DNA of 64,000 bases from Tamlana sp038148895 (lineage in GTDB: Bacteria > Bacteroidota > Bacteroidia > Flavobacteriales > Flavobacteriaceae). Positions 9,036 to 17,829 of this stretch are shown piece by piece. The stretch lies in NCBI GenBank assembly GCA_038148895.1, contig JBBVGQ010000002.1. One strand, given 5' to 3'. The notes under the pieces were generated by a model. The model saw only the letters and a program-made list of their open reading frames with translations. It had not been told where the DNA came from and made no database searches. A program made the position numbers and the translations under genes. Positions within the stretch are counted from its first letter, which is position 1; every line of letters begins with the position of its first letter.

Positions 9036-9812
9036 TTAAATACGAATGCTAAAATGTTCTTTAACTTGTTCTTTTCTGAAGAAAACAAATCCCCAAAAGA
9101 AAGTATCTACGGTCACGGTTACTTTTGGATGTTTTTTTATGGTTTCCCAAGCTTCGGTCATCCCTTTGCTCCAATAAATGTCATCAAAAATAAAGACGGA
9201 ATCATTATTTGCAGTCTGTAAAAGGGTTTCAAAATAACTTAAGGTAGCTTCTTTCTGGTGGTTTCCGTCAAAGAAAATTAAATCATATTGTTTTGAAACA
9301 TGCTTTCCAATTACTTCGTTAATATCGCCATTAACAATATTTACGTTTTTCACTTGAAACTTTTCCAATTGTTTTTTTGTAAAAGCTGAAATATTTGGGC
9401 AACCTTCAATGGTTATAATGATAGATTCAGGATTTCCTAGACTCAAGGGATATGTTGCAATACCCAAAGACGTTCCCAGTTCCAAAATGTTTTTTGGCTT
9501 AAAACAGGATACGATTCGGTATAAAAGTTTGGCTCTTTTGTGTGTGGAACCAGCATTTTTGGCCATTTTAGAAACCATGCGTTCCTGTTTTTTCATCACT
9601 TGTGAGCCTGCCCCTAAATCTGTTACCCTTATTTTAGAAGAGTTTTTTAAAAGTGCGTTTATATAAGTTGAAATGGAACTATAGGCTTTATGTTTTGTCT
9701 TATCATATAAGCATTTGGTGACTAAGTTGTAAACAAAAGGAGAGTGCACCCCATGTTGATTTGTGGATTTTAAAAGAAACTTTATATATTGAATAGATTG
9801 GTAGAGCATCAA
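9036..9812 (-). CDS. Class I SAM-dependent methyltransferase
   Basis: 258 residues, cytoplasmic. The SAM-binding motif I is NILELGTSLGIATYPLSLG (residues about 115-133). An acidic strand-2 end (IITIEGCPN), a motif IV-like DLIFFDGNHQKEAT and a following SVFIFDDIYWSKGM resemble the O-methyltransferase / class I fold with an Asp-Asp pair that could hold a metal. The N-terminal HGVHSPFVYNL segment is a recurring feature of Bacteroidota proteins of this type. The substrate is unknown. It starts 4 nt after the ABC-F gene's stop and is probably co-transcribed with it. Either of two adjacent ATGs could start it. Confidence 0.8.
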   Translation of the reverse strand: MMLYQSIQYIKFLLKSTNQHGVHSPFVYNLVTKCLYDKTKHKAYSSISTYINALLKNSSKIRVTDLGAGSQVMKKQERMVSKMAKNAGSTHKRAKLLYRIVSCFKPKNILELGTSLGIATYPLSLGNPESIIITIEGCPNISAFTKKQLEKFQVKNVNIVNGDINEVIGKHVSKQYDLIFFDGNHQKEATLSYFETLLQTANNDSVFIFDDIYWSKGMTEAWETIKKHPKVTVTVDTFFWGFVFFRKEQVKEHFSIRI

Positions 9813-9816
9813 ATTG

Positions 9817-11676
9817 TCATTCTAATTTTGCTGACAATTCAAACCAGCGCTCTTCCTTAGCTTCAATGTTATCAATAATTTTCTGAAGATCTTTTGATAA
9901 TTTGTTTATTTCCTCTTGAGAAAGATTTGGGTTATTGAACTTGTTTTCCAGTTCTTTTTTGTCATAAGCCAACGAATTTAATTTGCTCTCAATATTCCGT
10001 AATTCCTTTTCTTCATTGAAGCTTAATTTCGAGGCTTCATTCTGTTTCCAAGATTCTTTTTCCTTTTTATCTTCACCAATAGTTGAAATATCAGGTTGGC
10101 TGTCTTCATACACCCGATAATCGGTATAGTTTCCAGGGAAATCTTCAATAACGCCATCACCCTTGAAAACAAAAAGATGATCTACCACTTTGTCCATAAA
10201 ATAGCGGTCGTGGGATACTACGATGATACAACCGGGGAAGTCCAAGAGAAACTCCTCCAATACATTGAGTGTTACAATGTCTAAATCATTTGTGGGCTCG
10301 TCAAGAATTAAAAAATTTGGATTTTGAATCAGCACCGTGCACAAATAGAGTCTTTTTCGCTCTCCACCACTAAGTTTTTCAACAAAGTCGTATTGTTTTT
10401 TTCTGCTGAACAAAAAACGTTCTAAAAGCTGTTGAGCACTAATTTGCCTACCTTTTTTTAACGGAATGTAATCACCAAATTCACGAATAACATCAATAAC
10501 CTTTTGTTCAGGTTTTATATTGATGCCGTTTTGGGTGTAATAGCCAAATTTTACGGTATCTCCTTTTACAACCTTGCCAGAATCTGGTTTTGCCGTTTGG
10601 GTCAATATATTTAAAAAGGTAGTTTTTCCTGTGCCGTTTTTGCCAATTATGCCAACACGTTCACCCTTTTTAAAAGTATAATCAAATGCATTTAAAATGA
10701 TTTTATCTTTAAACGATTTTGAAACTTTATGAAACTCAATAATCTTGCTTCCCAATCGTTCCATATTGAGTTCCAACTGCACTATATGGTCATTTCTGCG
10801 TTGATGGGCTCGGTGCTTTATATCGTTAAAATCATCAATTCTTGATTTCGATTTTGTCGTTCTGGCTTTCGGCTGCCTCCGCATCCAGGCTAGTTCTTTT
10901 TTATAAAGCTGTTGCGCCTTTCCGGTTTCAACTGCTTCTCGCTCAATTCGGGCATCACGTTTATCTAGATAATACGAATAATTACCTTTGTAACTATAAA
11001 GCTGTCCTTCATCCAACTCTATGATTTCATTGCAAACCCGTTCTAGAAAATAACGGTCGTGCGTTACCATGAATAATGTTAGATTTTCCTTGGCAAAAAA
11101 GTCTTCTAGCCATTCAATCATCTCCAGGTCAAGATGGTTTGTGGGCTCATCTAGAATTAACAGGTCGGGTTTATTGATTAATGCATTGGCAAGGGCAAGC
11201 CTTTTCTTTTGTCCGCCTGATAGCGTGTTAACCTTTTGGCCTAAATTTTCTAGTTTAAGTTTAAATAATATTTGTTTATAGAGTGTCTCAAAATCCCATG
11301 CTTGGTGACGTTCCATGGCATCAAATGCTGTTTGGTAGGCATCGGTGTCCTCTGGGTTTAAAAGAGCCTTTTCGTAGTTTGAAATGATTTTTAAAATAGG
11401 GTTGTCACTAACAAAAATGGTTTTTTCAACGGTTAATGAATCGTCAAATTTCGGGTCTTGAGAAAGGAATGAAACTTTTATGTCCTTTCTATAAATAATG
11501 TTTCCAGAATCGGGTTGGTCGTCACCAGAAAGAATATTTAATATTGAGGTTTTTCCTGTACCGTTTTTTGCAACAAACGCAATTTTTTGGTCTTTATGTA
11601 TACTGAATGAAATATCCTCAAAGAGCACAAGTTCTCCATAGGATTTGGATATGTTTTCTACCGTTAAATAGTTCAA
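9817..11676 (-). CDS. ABC-F family ATPase (Uup-like)
   Basis: Soluble ribosome-associated ABC protein with two fused ATPase domains and no membrane segment. 619 residues. The first domain has Walker A in the form AKNGTGKTS (first Gly replaced by Ala), signature LSGGQKKRLALA and Walker B LLILDEPTNHLDL. Then an ABC-F linker rich in Arg/Lys (KELAWMRRQPKARTTKSKSR). The second domain has GIIGKNGTGKTT, LSGGERKRLYL and FLILDEPTNDLDI. The last 80 residues form a charged coiled coil (KELRNIESKLNSLAYDKKEL...), the Uup-type C-terminal domain. Uup-like proteins act on ribosome or DNA-repair related substrates; the exact role here is unknown. Upstream neighbour of the methyltransferase. Confidence 0.92.
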   Translation of the reverse strand: MNYLTVENISKSYGELVLFEDISFSIHKDQKIAFVAKNGTGKTSILNILSGDDQPDSGNIIYRKDIKVSFLSQDPKFDDSLTVEKTIFVSDNPILKIISNYEKALLNPEDTDAYQTAFDAMERHQAWDFETLYKQILFKLKLENLGQKVNTLSGGQKKRLALANALINKPDLLILDEPTNHLDLEMIEWLEDFFAKENLTLFMVTHDRYFLERVCNEIIELDEGQLYSYKGNYSYYLDKRDARIEREAVETGKAQQLYKKELAWMRRQPKARTTKSKSRIDDFNDIKHRAHQRRNDHIVQLELNMERLGSKIIEFHKVSKSFKDKIILNAFDYTFKKGERVGIIGKNGTGKTTFLNILTQTAKPDSGKVVKGDTVKFGYYTQNGINIKPEQKVIDVIREFGDYIPLKKGRQISAQQLLERFLFSRKKQYDFVEKLSGGERKRLYLCTVLIQNPNFLILDEPTNDLDIVTLNVLEEFLLDFPGCIIVVSHDRYFMDKVVDHLFVFKGDGVIEDFPGNYTDYRVYEDSQPDISTIGEDKKEKESWKQNEASKLSFNEEKELRNIESKLNSLAYDKKELENKFNNPNLSQEEINKLSKDLQKIIDNIEAKEERWFELSAKLE

Positions 11677-11751
11677 TGCGATAATTTTTTACAAAGAACG
11701 GACAAATAACCAAAAAATCCGATAAAAGTTTTATTGTTAAGCCTTAAAACT

Positions 11752-11759
11752 TATATTTG
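11752..11759 (+). promoter_or_regulatory. -7 box of the polysaccharide-locus promoter
   Basis: TATATTTG, an exact TAnnTTTG match, 22 nt before the ATG at 11782. A TTG lies at 11734-11736 but only 15 nt away, shorter than the usual 17-23, so the -33 element is weak. Its position means the longer reading frame starting at 11734 cannot be the real start. Confidence 0.65.
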
Positions 11760-11781
11760 CTTTAAATCAACATGCCTCAAT

Positions 11782-12576
11782 ATGAAGAGCTATTTTATTG
11801 TTTCTTTGTTAGTTGTTAGCTTGCTATCAGTTTCCTGTATTACAAATAAAGATATTGTTTACTTGCAAGATAAGGGTGTTCATTTAGAAGATTCCCTTTC
11901 AATTAAAGAACTTTCAAAACCCTATAGGGTTCAAGTTAACGATATTTTGAGTATTAACGTAAAAGCTCTTGATGATGAATTGACAGGAATATTCAACCCT
12001 GCAGGAGAGAAAAGTACCAATGGGCAAAACTTAGGAGGATTATATTTTAATGGTTTTACGGTAGATTTACATGGAAACATTGAGTTTCCAGTTTTGGGAG
12101 AAATTAATGTTTTAGGTTTTACTATAGATGAGATAAAGGATAAAGTAGAAAGTGAACTCTTAAAGCAATATTTTAAAAGTACTGCCGAAATTTTTGTGAC
12201 CGTTAAGCTTGCTGGTTTGCGATATACAGTTACAGGAGAGGTTAGAGGAACAGGGGTTTATACTTTATTTCAGGATAGAGCTAACATAATAGAAGCTCTA
12301 GCCAATGCAGGGGATATTCTCTCAACAGGAGACAGAAAGGATGTTTTAGTTATTAGGCAATATCCTGATGGACAAAAAATCCATCATATTGACTTAACGG
12401 ATATCAAGGCAATGCAATCACCATATTATTTTATACAACCCAATGACATTATTTTGGTAAAACCGCTTAAACGCAAAGCTATTGGGATTGGGCAAACGGC
12501 AACCCAAAACTTAACCACTATAGCATCTATACTGTCGGTTTTAGTATCAACTTATTTCTTAACCAAGAACTTATAA
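11782..12576 (+). CDS. wza: Wza-like polysaccharide export outer-membrane lipoprotein
   Basis: Forms the outer-membrane exit channel for a surface polysaccharide. 264 residues, shorter than E. coli Wza (about 380), as is usual in Bacteroidota. MKSYFIVSLLVVSLLSVSC is a lipoprotein signal with Cys19 as the lipid site. Next comes the Poly_export domain (YRVQVNDILSINV... through LHGNIEFPVLGEINVLGFTIDEI) and an SLBB-type domain (YTVTGEVRGTGVYTLF...ANIIEALANAGDI). The C-terminus carries a hydrophobic stretch (about 240-258). The start was chosen at 11782 because an upstream in-frame ATG (11733) lies before the -7 box and would bury the signal peptide. First gene of the locus, 10 nt before wzc. Confidence 0.94.
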   Translation: MKSYFIVSLLVVSLLSVSCITNKDIVYLQDKGVHLEDSLSIKELSKPYRVQVNDILSINVKALDDELTGIFNPAGEKSTNGQNLGGLYFNGFTVDLHGNIEFPVLGEINVLGFTIDEIKDKVESELLKQYFKSTAEIFVTVKLAGLRYTVTGEVRGTGVYTLFQDRANIIEALANAGDILSTGDRKDVLVIRQYPDGQKIHHIDLTDIKAMQSPYYFIQPNDIILVKPLKRKAIGIGQTATQNLTTIASILSVLVSTYFLTKNL

Positions 12577-12586
12577 CACACTGAGC

Positions 12587-15055
12587 ATGGAAGAGGAATT
12601 TGACGTTTCAGAATCATCAGGGGTAACACCAACATTTGATTTTAAGGCGTTTTTAAGTAGAGTTTTAAGTTATTGGAAGCTTTTTGTGTTGTTCATAGGG
12701 ATCGGAGTTTTTATAGTTTATCAGCAGAACATTAGAAAGCAGCAATCATACAGACTTAATACGCAAATTTCTATTGAAGAAGAATCAAATCCATTATTTA
12801 CTTCAAATACGAGCTTAACTTTTAATTGGGGAGGTGTTTCAGGTAAAGTTCAAACCACAATTAATTCGTTGAGGTCACGTTCCATTCATGAGAAAGTGGT
12901 GGATAATCTAGAGTTCTACGTTACTTATCTCAAAGAATCTAGATTTAGAAAAGACGACATATATACCTATGCACCTTTTAAATTTGATTTATCGCCAAAC
13001 ACAAAGCAAATATTAAATGTTCCCATTAAAATAACATTTATTGAAAAGGATGAGTTTGAAGTTTCTGTAAACTTTGAATCTAACACCGCTCGAGCCCAAA
13101 ATTTTTATAATAAAAGTAAATCCAATTTAAGTGTACCGATAGGAGAGTTTAAGAAACAATTTAAGTTAAATGACACGATTAAGCTGCCTTTCATAAACGG
13201 GGTTTTATCATTAAGAGAGGGCAGGGAATTAAGTCAAAACGAGGAATACTTTATACAATTTGTAGACTTTAACACTGTAGTGGCAAAATACAGAAACAAA
13301 TTAGACATTGAAAACCCTAGAAATTCAGCCATTTTAAATCTAAGCATGGTTGATGTTAACAAAGCAAAAATTGTTGATTATTTGAATGAAACGGTACGTG
13401 TGCTTAGTCAAGAACAGTTAAACAGAAAAAATCAGTTTGTTACCAACACCATTAAATTTATTGATGAGCAACTGAATAGGGTAAAAAATCAGTTAACAGT
13501 TAATGCAGATTCTTTAAACAGATATAAACAAGAAAATAAAATTTTTAATTTGAACAGTGAGAGTTCGGCAATTAGCGAAAAGCTAAATTCTTTAGAGCTT
13601 GAAAAGGACAACAATAATAGAAAACTTGCCTATTATGCTAGTTTACGGACCTATCTTGAAACAAGTAATAGTTTTACTGAATTGCCTGCTCCAGCTGTGG
13701 CCGGTATTGAAGACCCGAATATATTGTCCAACATATCAAAGATTAATGATTTATCCGTGCAAAAATCGAAATACAGCACAACAGTAAGAAGTGATGCCAC
13801 CATTTTTGCAGATATAAATAGAGAAATTGAAGGGCTGAAAAATGTGCTTTTAGAAAATATAAGCTCTGCAACCAATGAAATAAAACGAGAAACCGGATTG
13901 ATCAATTCAAAGATTGCCGTTGAAGAAGCCAAGATTAGAAAATTACCAAAGGCCCAACAAAAACTATTTGACATACAAAGGCAATACTCTTTAAGTGAAC
14001 AGACATATAATGTTTTCTTGGCAAAACGCGGTGAAGCAGATATAATAAAATCAGCAAGTGTCTCGGATATTTTAGTAATAGATACAGCAAAAGATACAGG
14101 AGCCGTACCAATAGATTTAAAATTAAGTTCACGATACCTATTTGCCATTATAGGAGGTATATTGCCACCTTTGTTACTGGCTTTTTTTCTAACTTTTTTT
14201 GACAATAAAATACATAACCCGCAGGTTCTGGAGAATTTAACTAATATACCGTTATTGGGAGTTGTAGGAAAGAATTATTTGGACAATAATTTAATTGTAC
14301 ATCTTAAGCCAAAATCAACAGTAGCTGAAGCATTTAGGTCCTTACGCTCAAGTCTACAATACTTTTACAAAAAGCAAAGTTTGGAGAGTGGTAAAACTGT
14401 TATGGTAACTTCATCAGTAAGTGGTGAAGGAAAAACGTTCTGTTCTATCAATATTGCAACAGTTTTTGCCATGAGCGGTAAAAAAACCATTTTGGTAGGA
14501 TTAGACCTAAGAAAACCTAAAATTTTTGGAGATTTTAATATTGAAAACGATGTAGGTGTTGTTAACTACTTAATTGAGCAAAAAACTTATGAAGAAATAG
14601 TTCAGAAAACAATGGTTGCAAATTTGGATGTAATTACTTCAGGACCAATTCCGCCAAACCCTTCTGAATTATTAATGAGTGAAAGCATGGATGGCTTAAT
14701 GGAGCGTTTGAAGAAGTCCTATGACTATATTGTTTTAGATACACCTCCCGTTGGCTTGGTTGCTGATGCATTGGAACTTACGGAGTATGTTGATGCTACC
14801 ATTTATGTTATAAGGCAAGATTATACTAAAAAGGGTATGATAAACTTGGTTAACGACAAATACAATAAGGGGGAAATTAAAAATATAAGTTTTGTTTACA
14901 ATGGCTATAACCAAAAAGGAAAATATGGCTACGGTTACGGATATGGTTACGGATATGGCTATGGTTATGGTGCATATGCTAACGGCTATCATGAGGAAGT
15001 AAAGCAAAAAAGAAATTGGCTTAAAAGCCTAGTAAGTTTTTTTACAAAAATATAA
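12587..15055 (+). CDS. wzc: Wzc-like polysaccharide co-polymerase and BY-type tyrosine kinase
   Basis: Inner-membrane protein that controls chain length and couples synthesis to Wza by autophosphorylation cycles. 822 residues: TM1 about 32-47, a long periplasmic Wzz/coiled-coil region, TM2 about 515-535, then the cytoplasmic kinase. Kinase motifs are Walker A VSGEGKTFC (about 608-616), Walker A' ILVGLDLRKP (about 635-644) and Walker B YIVLDTPP (about 714-721). The C-terminal Tyr cluster is an unbroken run of eight Tyr-Gly pairs followed by AY and NGY. Kinase and membrane parts are in one polypeptide, as in Proteobacteria and Bacteroidota. Between wza and wzm. Confidence 0.96.
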   Translation: MEEEFDVSESSGVTPTFDFKAFLSRVLSYWKLFVLFIGIGVFIVYQQNIRKQQSYRLNTQISIEEESNPLFTSNTSLTFNWGGVSGKVQTTINSLRSRSIHEKVVDNLEFYVTYLKESRFRKDDIYTYAPFKFDLSPNTKQILNVPIKITFIEKDEFEVSVNFESNTARAQNFYNKSKSNLSVPIGEFKKQFKLNDTIKLPFINGVLSLREGRELSQNEEYFIQFVDFNTVVAKYRNKLDIENPRNSAILNLSMVDVNKAKIVDYLNETVRVLSQEQLNRKNQFVTNTIKFIDEQLNRVKNQLTVNADSLNRYKQENKIFNLNSESSAISEKLNSLELEKDNNNRKLAYYASLRTYLETSNSFTELPAPAVAGIEDPNILSNISKINDLSVQKSKYSTTVRSDATIFADINREIEGLKNVLLENISSATNEIKRETGLINSKIAVEEAKIRKLPKAQQKLFDIQRQYSLSEQTYNVFLAKRGEADIIKSASVSDILVIDTAKDTGAVPIDLKLSSRYLFAIIGGILPPLLLAFFLTFFDNKIHNPQVLENLTNIPLLGVVGKNYLDNNLIVHLKPKSTVAEAFRSLRSSLQYFYKKQSLESGKTVMVTSSVSGEGKTFCSINIATVFAMSGKKTILVGLDLRKPKIFGDFNIENDVGVVNYLIEQKTYEEIVQKTMVANLDVITSGPIPPNPSELLMSESMDGLMERLKKSYDYIVLDTPPVGLVADALELTEYVDATIYVIRQDYTKKGMINLVNDKYNKGEIKNISFVYNGYNQKGKYGYGYGYGYGYGYGYGAYANGYHEEVKQKRNWLKSLVSFFTKI
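14924..14971 (+). repeat. Tyr-Gly coding microsatellite in wzc
   Basis: Eight consecutive TAY-GGN codon pairs (hexamer-like units TATGGC/TACGGT/TATGGA) encode (Tyr-Gly)8 in the kinase tail. Codon wobble prevents it from being a perfect repeat, but it is dense enough for slippage in units of 6 bp, which would keep the frame. Confidence 0.85.
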
Positions 15056-15078
15056 TTCTAAAAGGTTTAATAAAGAGA

Positions 15079-15918
15079 TTGGAAACCAGGGTTTACCAAA
15101 AAGAAAATAATTTAAACGTATGGAAACTTCTAAAAGCTTCAGTTTCAGATATGTTTTCGTCTCGGTTTTTAGCCACACAACTGGCAGTAAGGGATATAAA
15201 AGCGCAATATAGGCAATCTTATTTAGGAATTATTTGGGTTTTTATAACTCCACTTACCACAGCATTTATTTGGATTTTCTTAAATAGTTCAGGAACAATA
15301 AGATTAACGGACACAGGTGTTCCTTACCCTGTATATGCCTTTTCGGGAACTTTATTGTGGGCAATTATTAAAGAGTCCATCAATACGCCCATTGGTAGTA
15401 CTAATTCGGCAAGGTCTATTATAACAAAAATTAATTTTCCGAAAGAAGCACTGATAGTTTCCGGGGTCTTTAAACTGCTGTTCAATAGTTCTGTTAAAAT
15501 ACTTCTACTAATAATTTTCATCTTTGTTTATGGCATTGGTTTTCACTGGTCATTGTTATGGTTACCATTGACCGTCTTGGCCGCTGTAGTATTTGGCATA
15601 ACCATTGGGTTATTTTTAACTCCAATAGGTATGCTCTACAGGGATATTGAAAAATTAATTAATTTCACTTTAGGTTTCCTCATGTATGCCACACCAGTAG
15701 TATATGCTATTCCGGCTAGTGGAATAATGAAAACCATTATGGTTTGGAATCCTTTTACACCATTTATCTTAACCACCAGAGATTTGGCGTTGGGGCTACA
15801 TCCTGAGTATCTAACCTATTACGCGGTACTATTAATTTGCTGCATACCACTGCTAAGTTTAGGTTTGGTATTCTATAGAATTTCAATTCCAATAATTGTA
15901 GAAAGGATGAGTGCTTAA
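15079..15918 (+). CDS. wzm: ABC-2 polysaccharide exporter permease (Wzm)
   Basis: Inner-membrane half of the ABC exporter that moves lipid-linked glycan to the periplasm. 279 residues with about six membrane segments and the family's N-terminal signature LAVRDIKAQYRQSYLGIIWVFITP (residues about 34-57). Further marks are GMLYRDIEKLINF and MVWNPFTPFI near the C-terminus. The start is a TTG at 15079; the first in-frame ATG (15151) would leave only about ten residues before the conserved RDIKAQY segment, so TTG is preferred. It is 23 nt after wzc and 2 nt before wzt, so the pair is clearly translated together. Confidence 0.92.
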   Translation: METRVYQKENNLNVWKLLKASVSDMFSSRFLATQLAVRDIKAQYRQSYLGIIWVFITPLTTAFIWIFLNSSGTIRLTDTGVPYPVYAFSGTLLWAIIKESINTPIGSTNSARSIITKINFPKEALIVSGVFKLLFNSSVKILLLIIFIFVYGIGFHWSLLWLPLTVLAAVVFGITIGLFLTPIGMLYRDIEKLINFTLGFLMYATPVVYAIPASGIMKTIMVWNPFTPFILTTRDLALGLHPEYLTYYAVLLICCIPLLSLGLVFYRISIPIIVERMSA

Positions 15919-15920
15919 TT

Positions 15921-17186
15921 ATGGGAAATGTGATAGAAATAAAAAATAGTTTGTCTCAAATTTCACATAATGAAAGTGAAGAAGAGGTTTTGGTTAATGT
16001 TGAGAGCTTAAGTAAAAAGTTTTGTAAAGATCTTAAAACAAGCCTTTGGTATGGTGTTAAAGATTTGGTTACGGGCATTAGTGGTAACAAGAATGAGCGT
16101 GAATTACGACCTAAAGAATTTTGGGCGGTCAAAGATATAAGTTTTAAGTTGCGCCGAGGGGAATGCTTGGGTTTGATAGGCCATAATGGAGCTGGAAAAA
16201 GCACGTTGCTAAAAATCTTAAATGGCTTGATCAATCCAGATGCTGGCAAAGTTACCGTAAATGGTCGGGTAGGGGCACTAATTGAATTAGGAGCTGGTTT
16301 TAATCCAATATTGACTGGACGTGAAAATATATACAATAATGGGGCAGTGTTGGGTTTTACGCGTAAAGAAATTTCTGAAAAGTTTGATGAGATTGTTGCT
16401 TTTGCTGAACTAGAGGAATTCATTGATATGCCCGTACAGCATTACAGTAGTGGTATGAAAGTGCGCTTGGGGTTTGCCATAGCTGCACAAATGGAGCCCG
16501 ATGTACTTATTATAGATGAAGTTTTAGCAGTTGGAGACGTTGGCTTTAAGATTAAGTGTTACAATAAAATAAGTGAAATATCGACTAAATGTGCTATGAT
16601 TTTTGTTTCCCATTCAATGCCTCAAATAGCAAGGATTTGTACAGATTGTATTTTGATGACCCATGGTGTTCCAAAATTGTTCTTTGGAGATGTAGGTAAG
16701 GCCATTGAAGCTTACGACAGTAGTTTTTCAAATAGAGAACAAATAAATACTATTAGTGATTTTTTTAGTGTTTCAGAAATTAAGGTTAATGGTGAAACTG
16801 TCTTAAATGACAATAAGCAAATACAGATAAACTTTGGTGATAGTGTTAATGTTTATTTTGAGCTATCTTTCTTTAAAGAATATAATTTTGAAGATATTCT
16901 TTTTTCACTTGTCGTAACAGATAAATCGCAAAGGGCAATTGCCATTGCAGAAAAACAGTTTAAAGCTAAAAACAAGATGAATAATGGTGTTTTCAGTTTC
17001 AATGCACATTTGGAAGAAATGAATTTAACAGGAAGTGTTTACTCGTTAACCTTAAATGTTGTTGAGTTCAAATCTAACGGACTCCGAAATGTTTTAGGTA
17101 GGGTATTGTATTTTGCAGAATTGCTTGTGCAAGGTAAAAAGCAAGAAAGCTATGCGCCTATTGTTTTAAATTCAACTTGGAAATAG
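15921..17186 (+). CDS. wzt: ABC exporter ATPase with C-terminal extension (Wzt)
   Basis: Cytoplasmic ATPase of the Wzm/Wzt glycan exporter. 421 residues: ABC domain about 25-255 with Walker A LIGHNGAGKSTLL (about 86-98), signature HYSSGMKVRLGFA (about 173), Walker B VLIIDEVLAVGD (about 195) and the H-loop FVSHSM. It is followed by a region from about 278 to 421 of beta-rich sequence (FSVSEIKVNG...VNVYFELSFF...) like the Wzt carbohydrate-binding domain. In E. coli O8/O9a-type systems that domain recognises the modified non-reducing end of the finished chain. Neighbours are wzm upstream (2 nt) and a sulfotransferase downstream (2 nt). Confidence 0.93.
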   Translation: MGNVIEIKNSLSQISHNESEEEVLVNVESLSKKFCKDLKTSLWYGVKDLVTGISGNKNERELRPKEFWAVKDISFKLRRGECLGLIGHNGAGKSTLLKILNGLINPDAGKVTVNGRVGALIELGAGFNPILTGRENIYNNGAVLGFTRKEISEKFDEIVAFAELEEFIDMPVQHYSSGMKVRLGFAIAAQMEPDVLIIDEVLAVGDVGFKIKCYNKISEISTKCAMIFVSHSMPQIARICTDCILMTHGVPKLFFGDVGKAIEAYDSSFSNREQINTISDFFSVSEIKVNGETVLNDNKQIQINFGDSVNVYFELSFFKEYNFEDILFSLVVTDKSQRAIAIAEKQFKAKNKMNNGVFSFNAHLEEMNLTGSVYSLTLNVVEFKSNGLRNVLGRVLYFAELLVQGKKQESYAPIVLNSTWK

Positions 17187-17188
17187 AA

Positions 17189-17818
17189 ATGGTCATTTCT
17201 AAAAAACATAAATTTGTTTTCATTCATATTCCTAAAAACGCAGGAACTAGCATCCAGCAAGCTTTGCAAAGCGTAAAAGAAAAAGAAAAACATTGGGCGG
17301 AATCTGGTAAAACTAAGCATCAAACATTTCAAGAGTTAGTTAAAATATATGATGAGTCCAGTTGGATACAAAAACAAGTTAAGGATTTTGATTTTTTGAC
17401 TTATTTTAAGTTTGCCGTTGTTAGAAATCCATTTGAAAGGATGGTGTCGCTTTACAATTATTTGAAAAAGTATGAAGTAAGAAATGAAATAAAAGAGATA
17501 GATAACTTTCAGGCTTTTGTAGATTTACTTGAGGAGGAAGACAGTTGGGTTTCTAAGCTCTATTCTACAAAATTGCAATTAAATTTTGTAACAGATTTAA
17601 ATGGTAAAATAGCAGTGGATTTTATTGGAAGATATGAAGACCTATCAGCTTTCCAATCAAAAATTGAAGATACTTTTGGGTTTAAACTAAATTTGAAAAA
17701 ACTTAACGTTTCAAATAGCAGTAAACCAAATTACAAAGGCTATTATAATACCGAAATTAGAAGAATAGTTGAAACCAAATTTTTGGAAGATTTAAATACT
17801 TTTAATTATTATTTCTAA
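17189..17818 (+). CDS. Carbohydrate sulfotransferase (Sulfotransfer_2 type)
   Basis: Predicted to move sulfate from PAPS to a sugar of the glycan. 209 residues. The 5'-phosphosulfate binding loop FIHIPKNAGTSIQQAL (P15-K16-N17-A18-G19-T20) and the 3'-phosphate binding segment FAVVRNPFERMVSLYNYL (about 76-93) are both intact. The family resembles the eukaryotic chondroitin/HNK-1 sulfotransferases and is found in marine bacteria. A TTG at 17177 would overlap wzt; the ATG at 17189, which puts the P-loop-like motif directly at the N-terminus, is preferred. It sits directly after wzt, so sulfation may be linked to the exported chain. The sugar acceptor is unknown. Confidence 0.88.
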   Translation: MVISKKHKFVFIHIPKNAGTSIQQALQSVKEKEKHWAESGKTKHQTFQELVKIYDESSWIQKQVKDFDFLTYFKFAVVRNPFERMVSLYNYLKKYEVRNEIKEIDNFQAFVDLLEEEDSWVSKLYSTKLQLNFVTDLNGKIAVDFIGRYEDLSAFQSKIEDTFGFKLNLKKLNVSNSSKPNYKGYYNTEIRRIVETKFLEDLNTFNYYF

Positions 17819-17829
17819 TTTATTTTAGC

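Noticed and set aside
11733..11781. Longer N-terminus for the Wza-like protein
   Set aside because: The added residues lie upstream of or across the TATATTTG promoter box and would place a non-hydrophobic segment before the lipoprotein signal.
13651..14205. 184-residue minus-strand frame inside wzc
   Set aside because: Antisense shadow of a conserved domain; no signal, motif or promoter.
15956..16423. 155-residue minus-strand frame opposite wzt
   Set aside because: Covers the Walker A region of the ABC domain in antisense; nothing supports expression.
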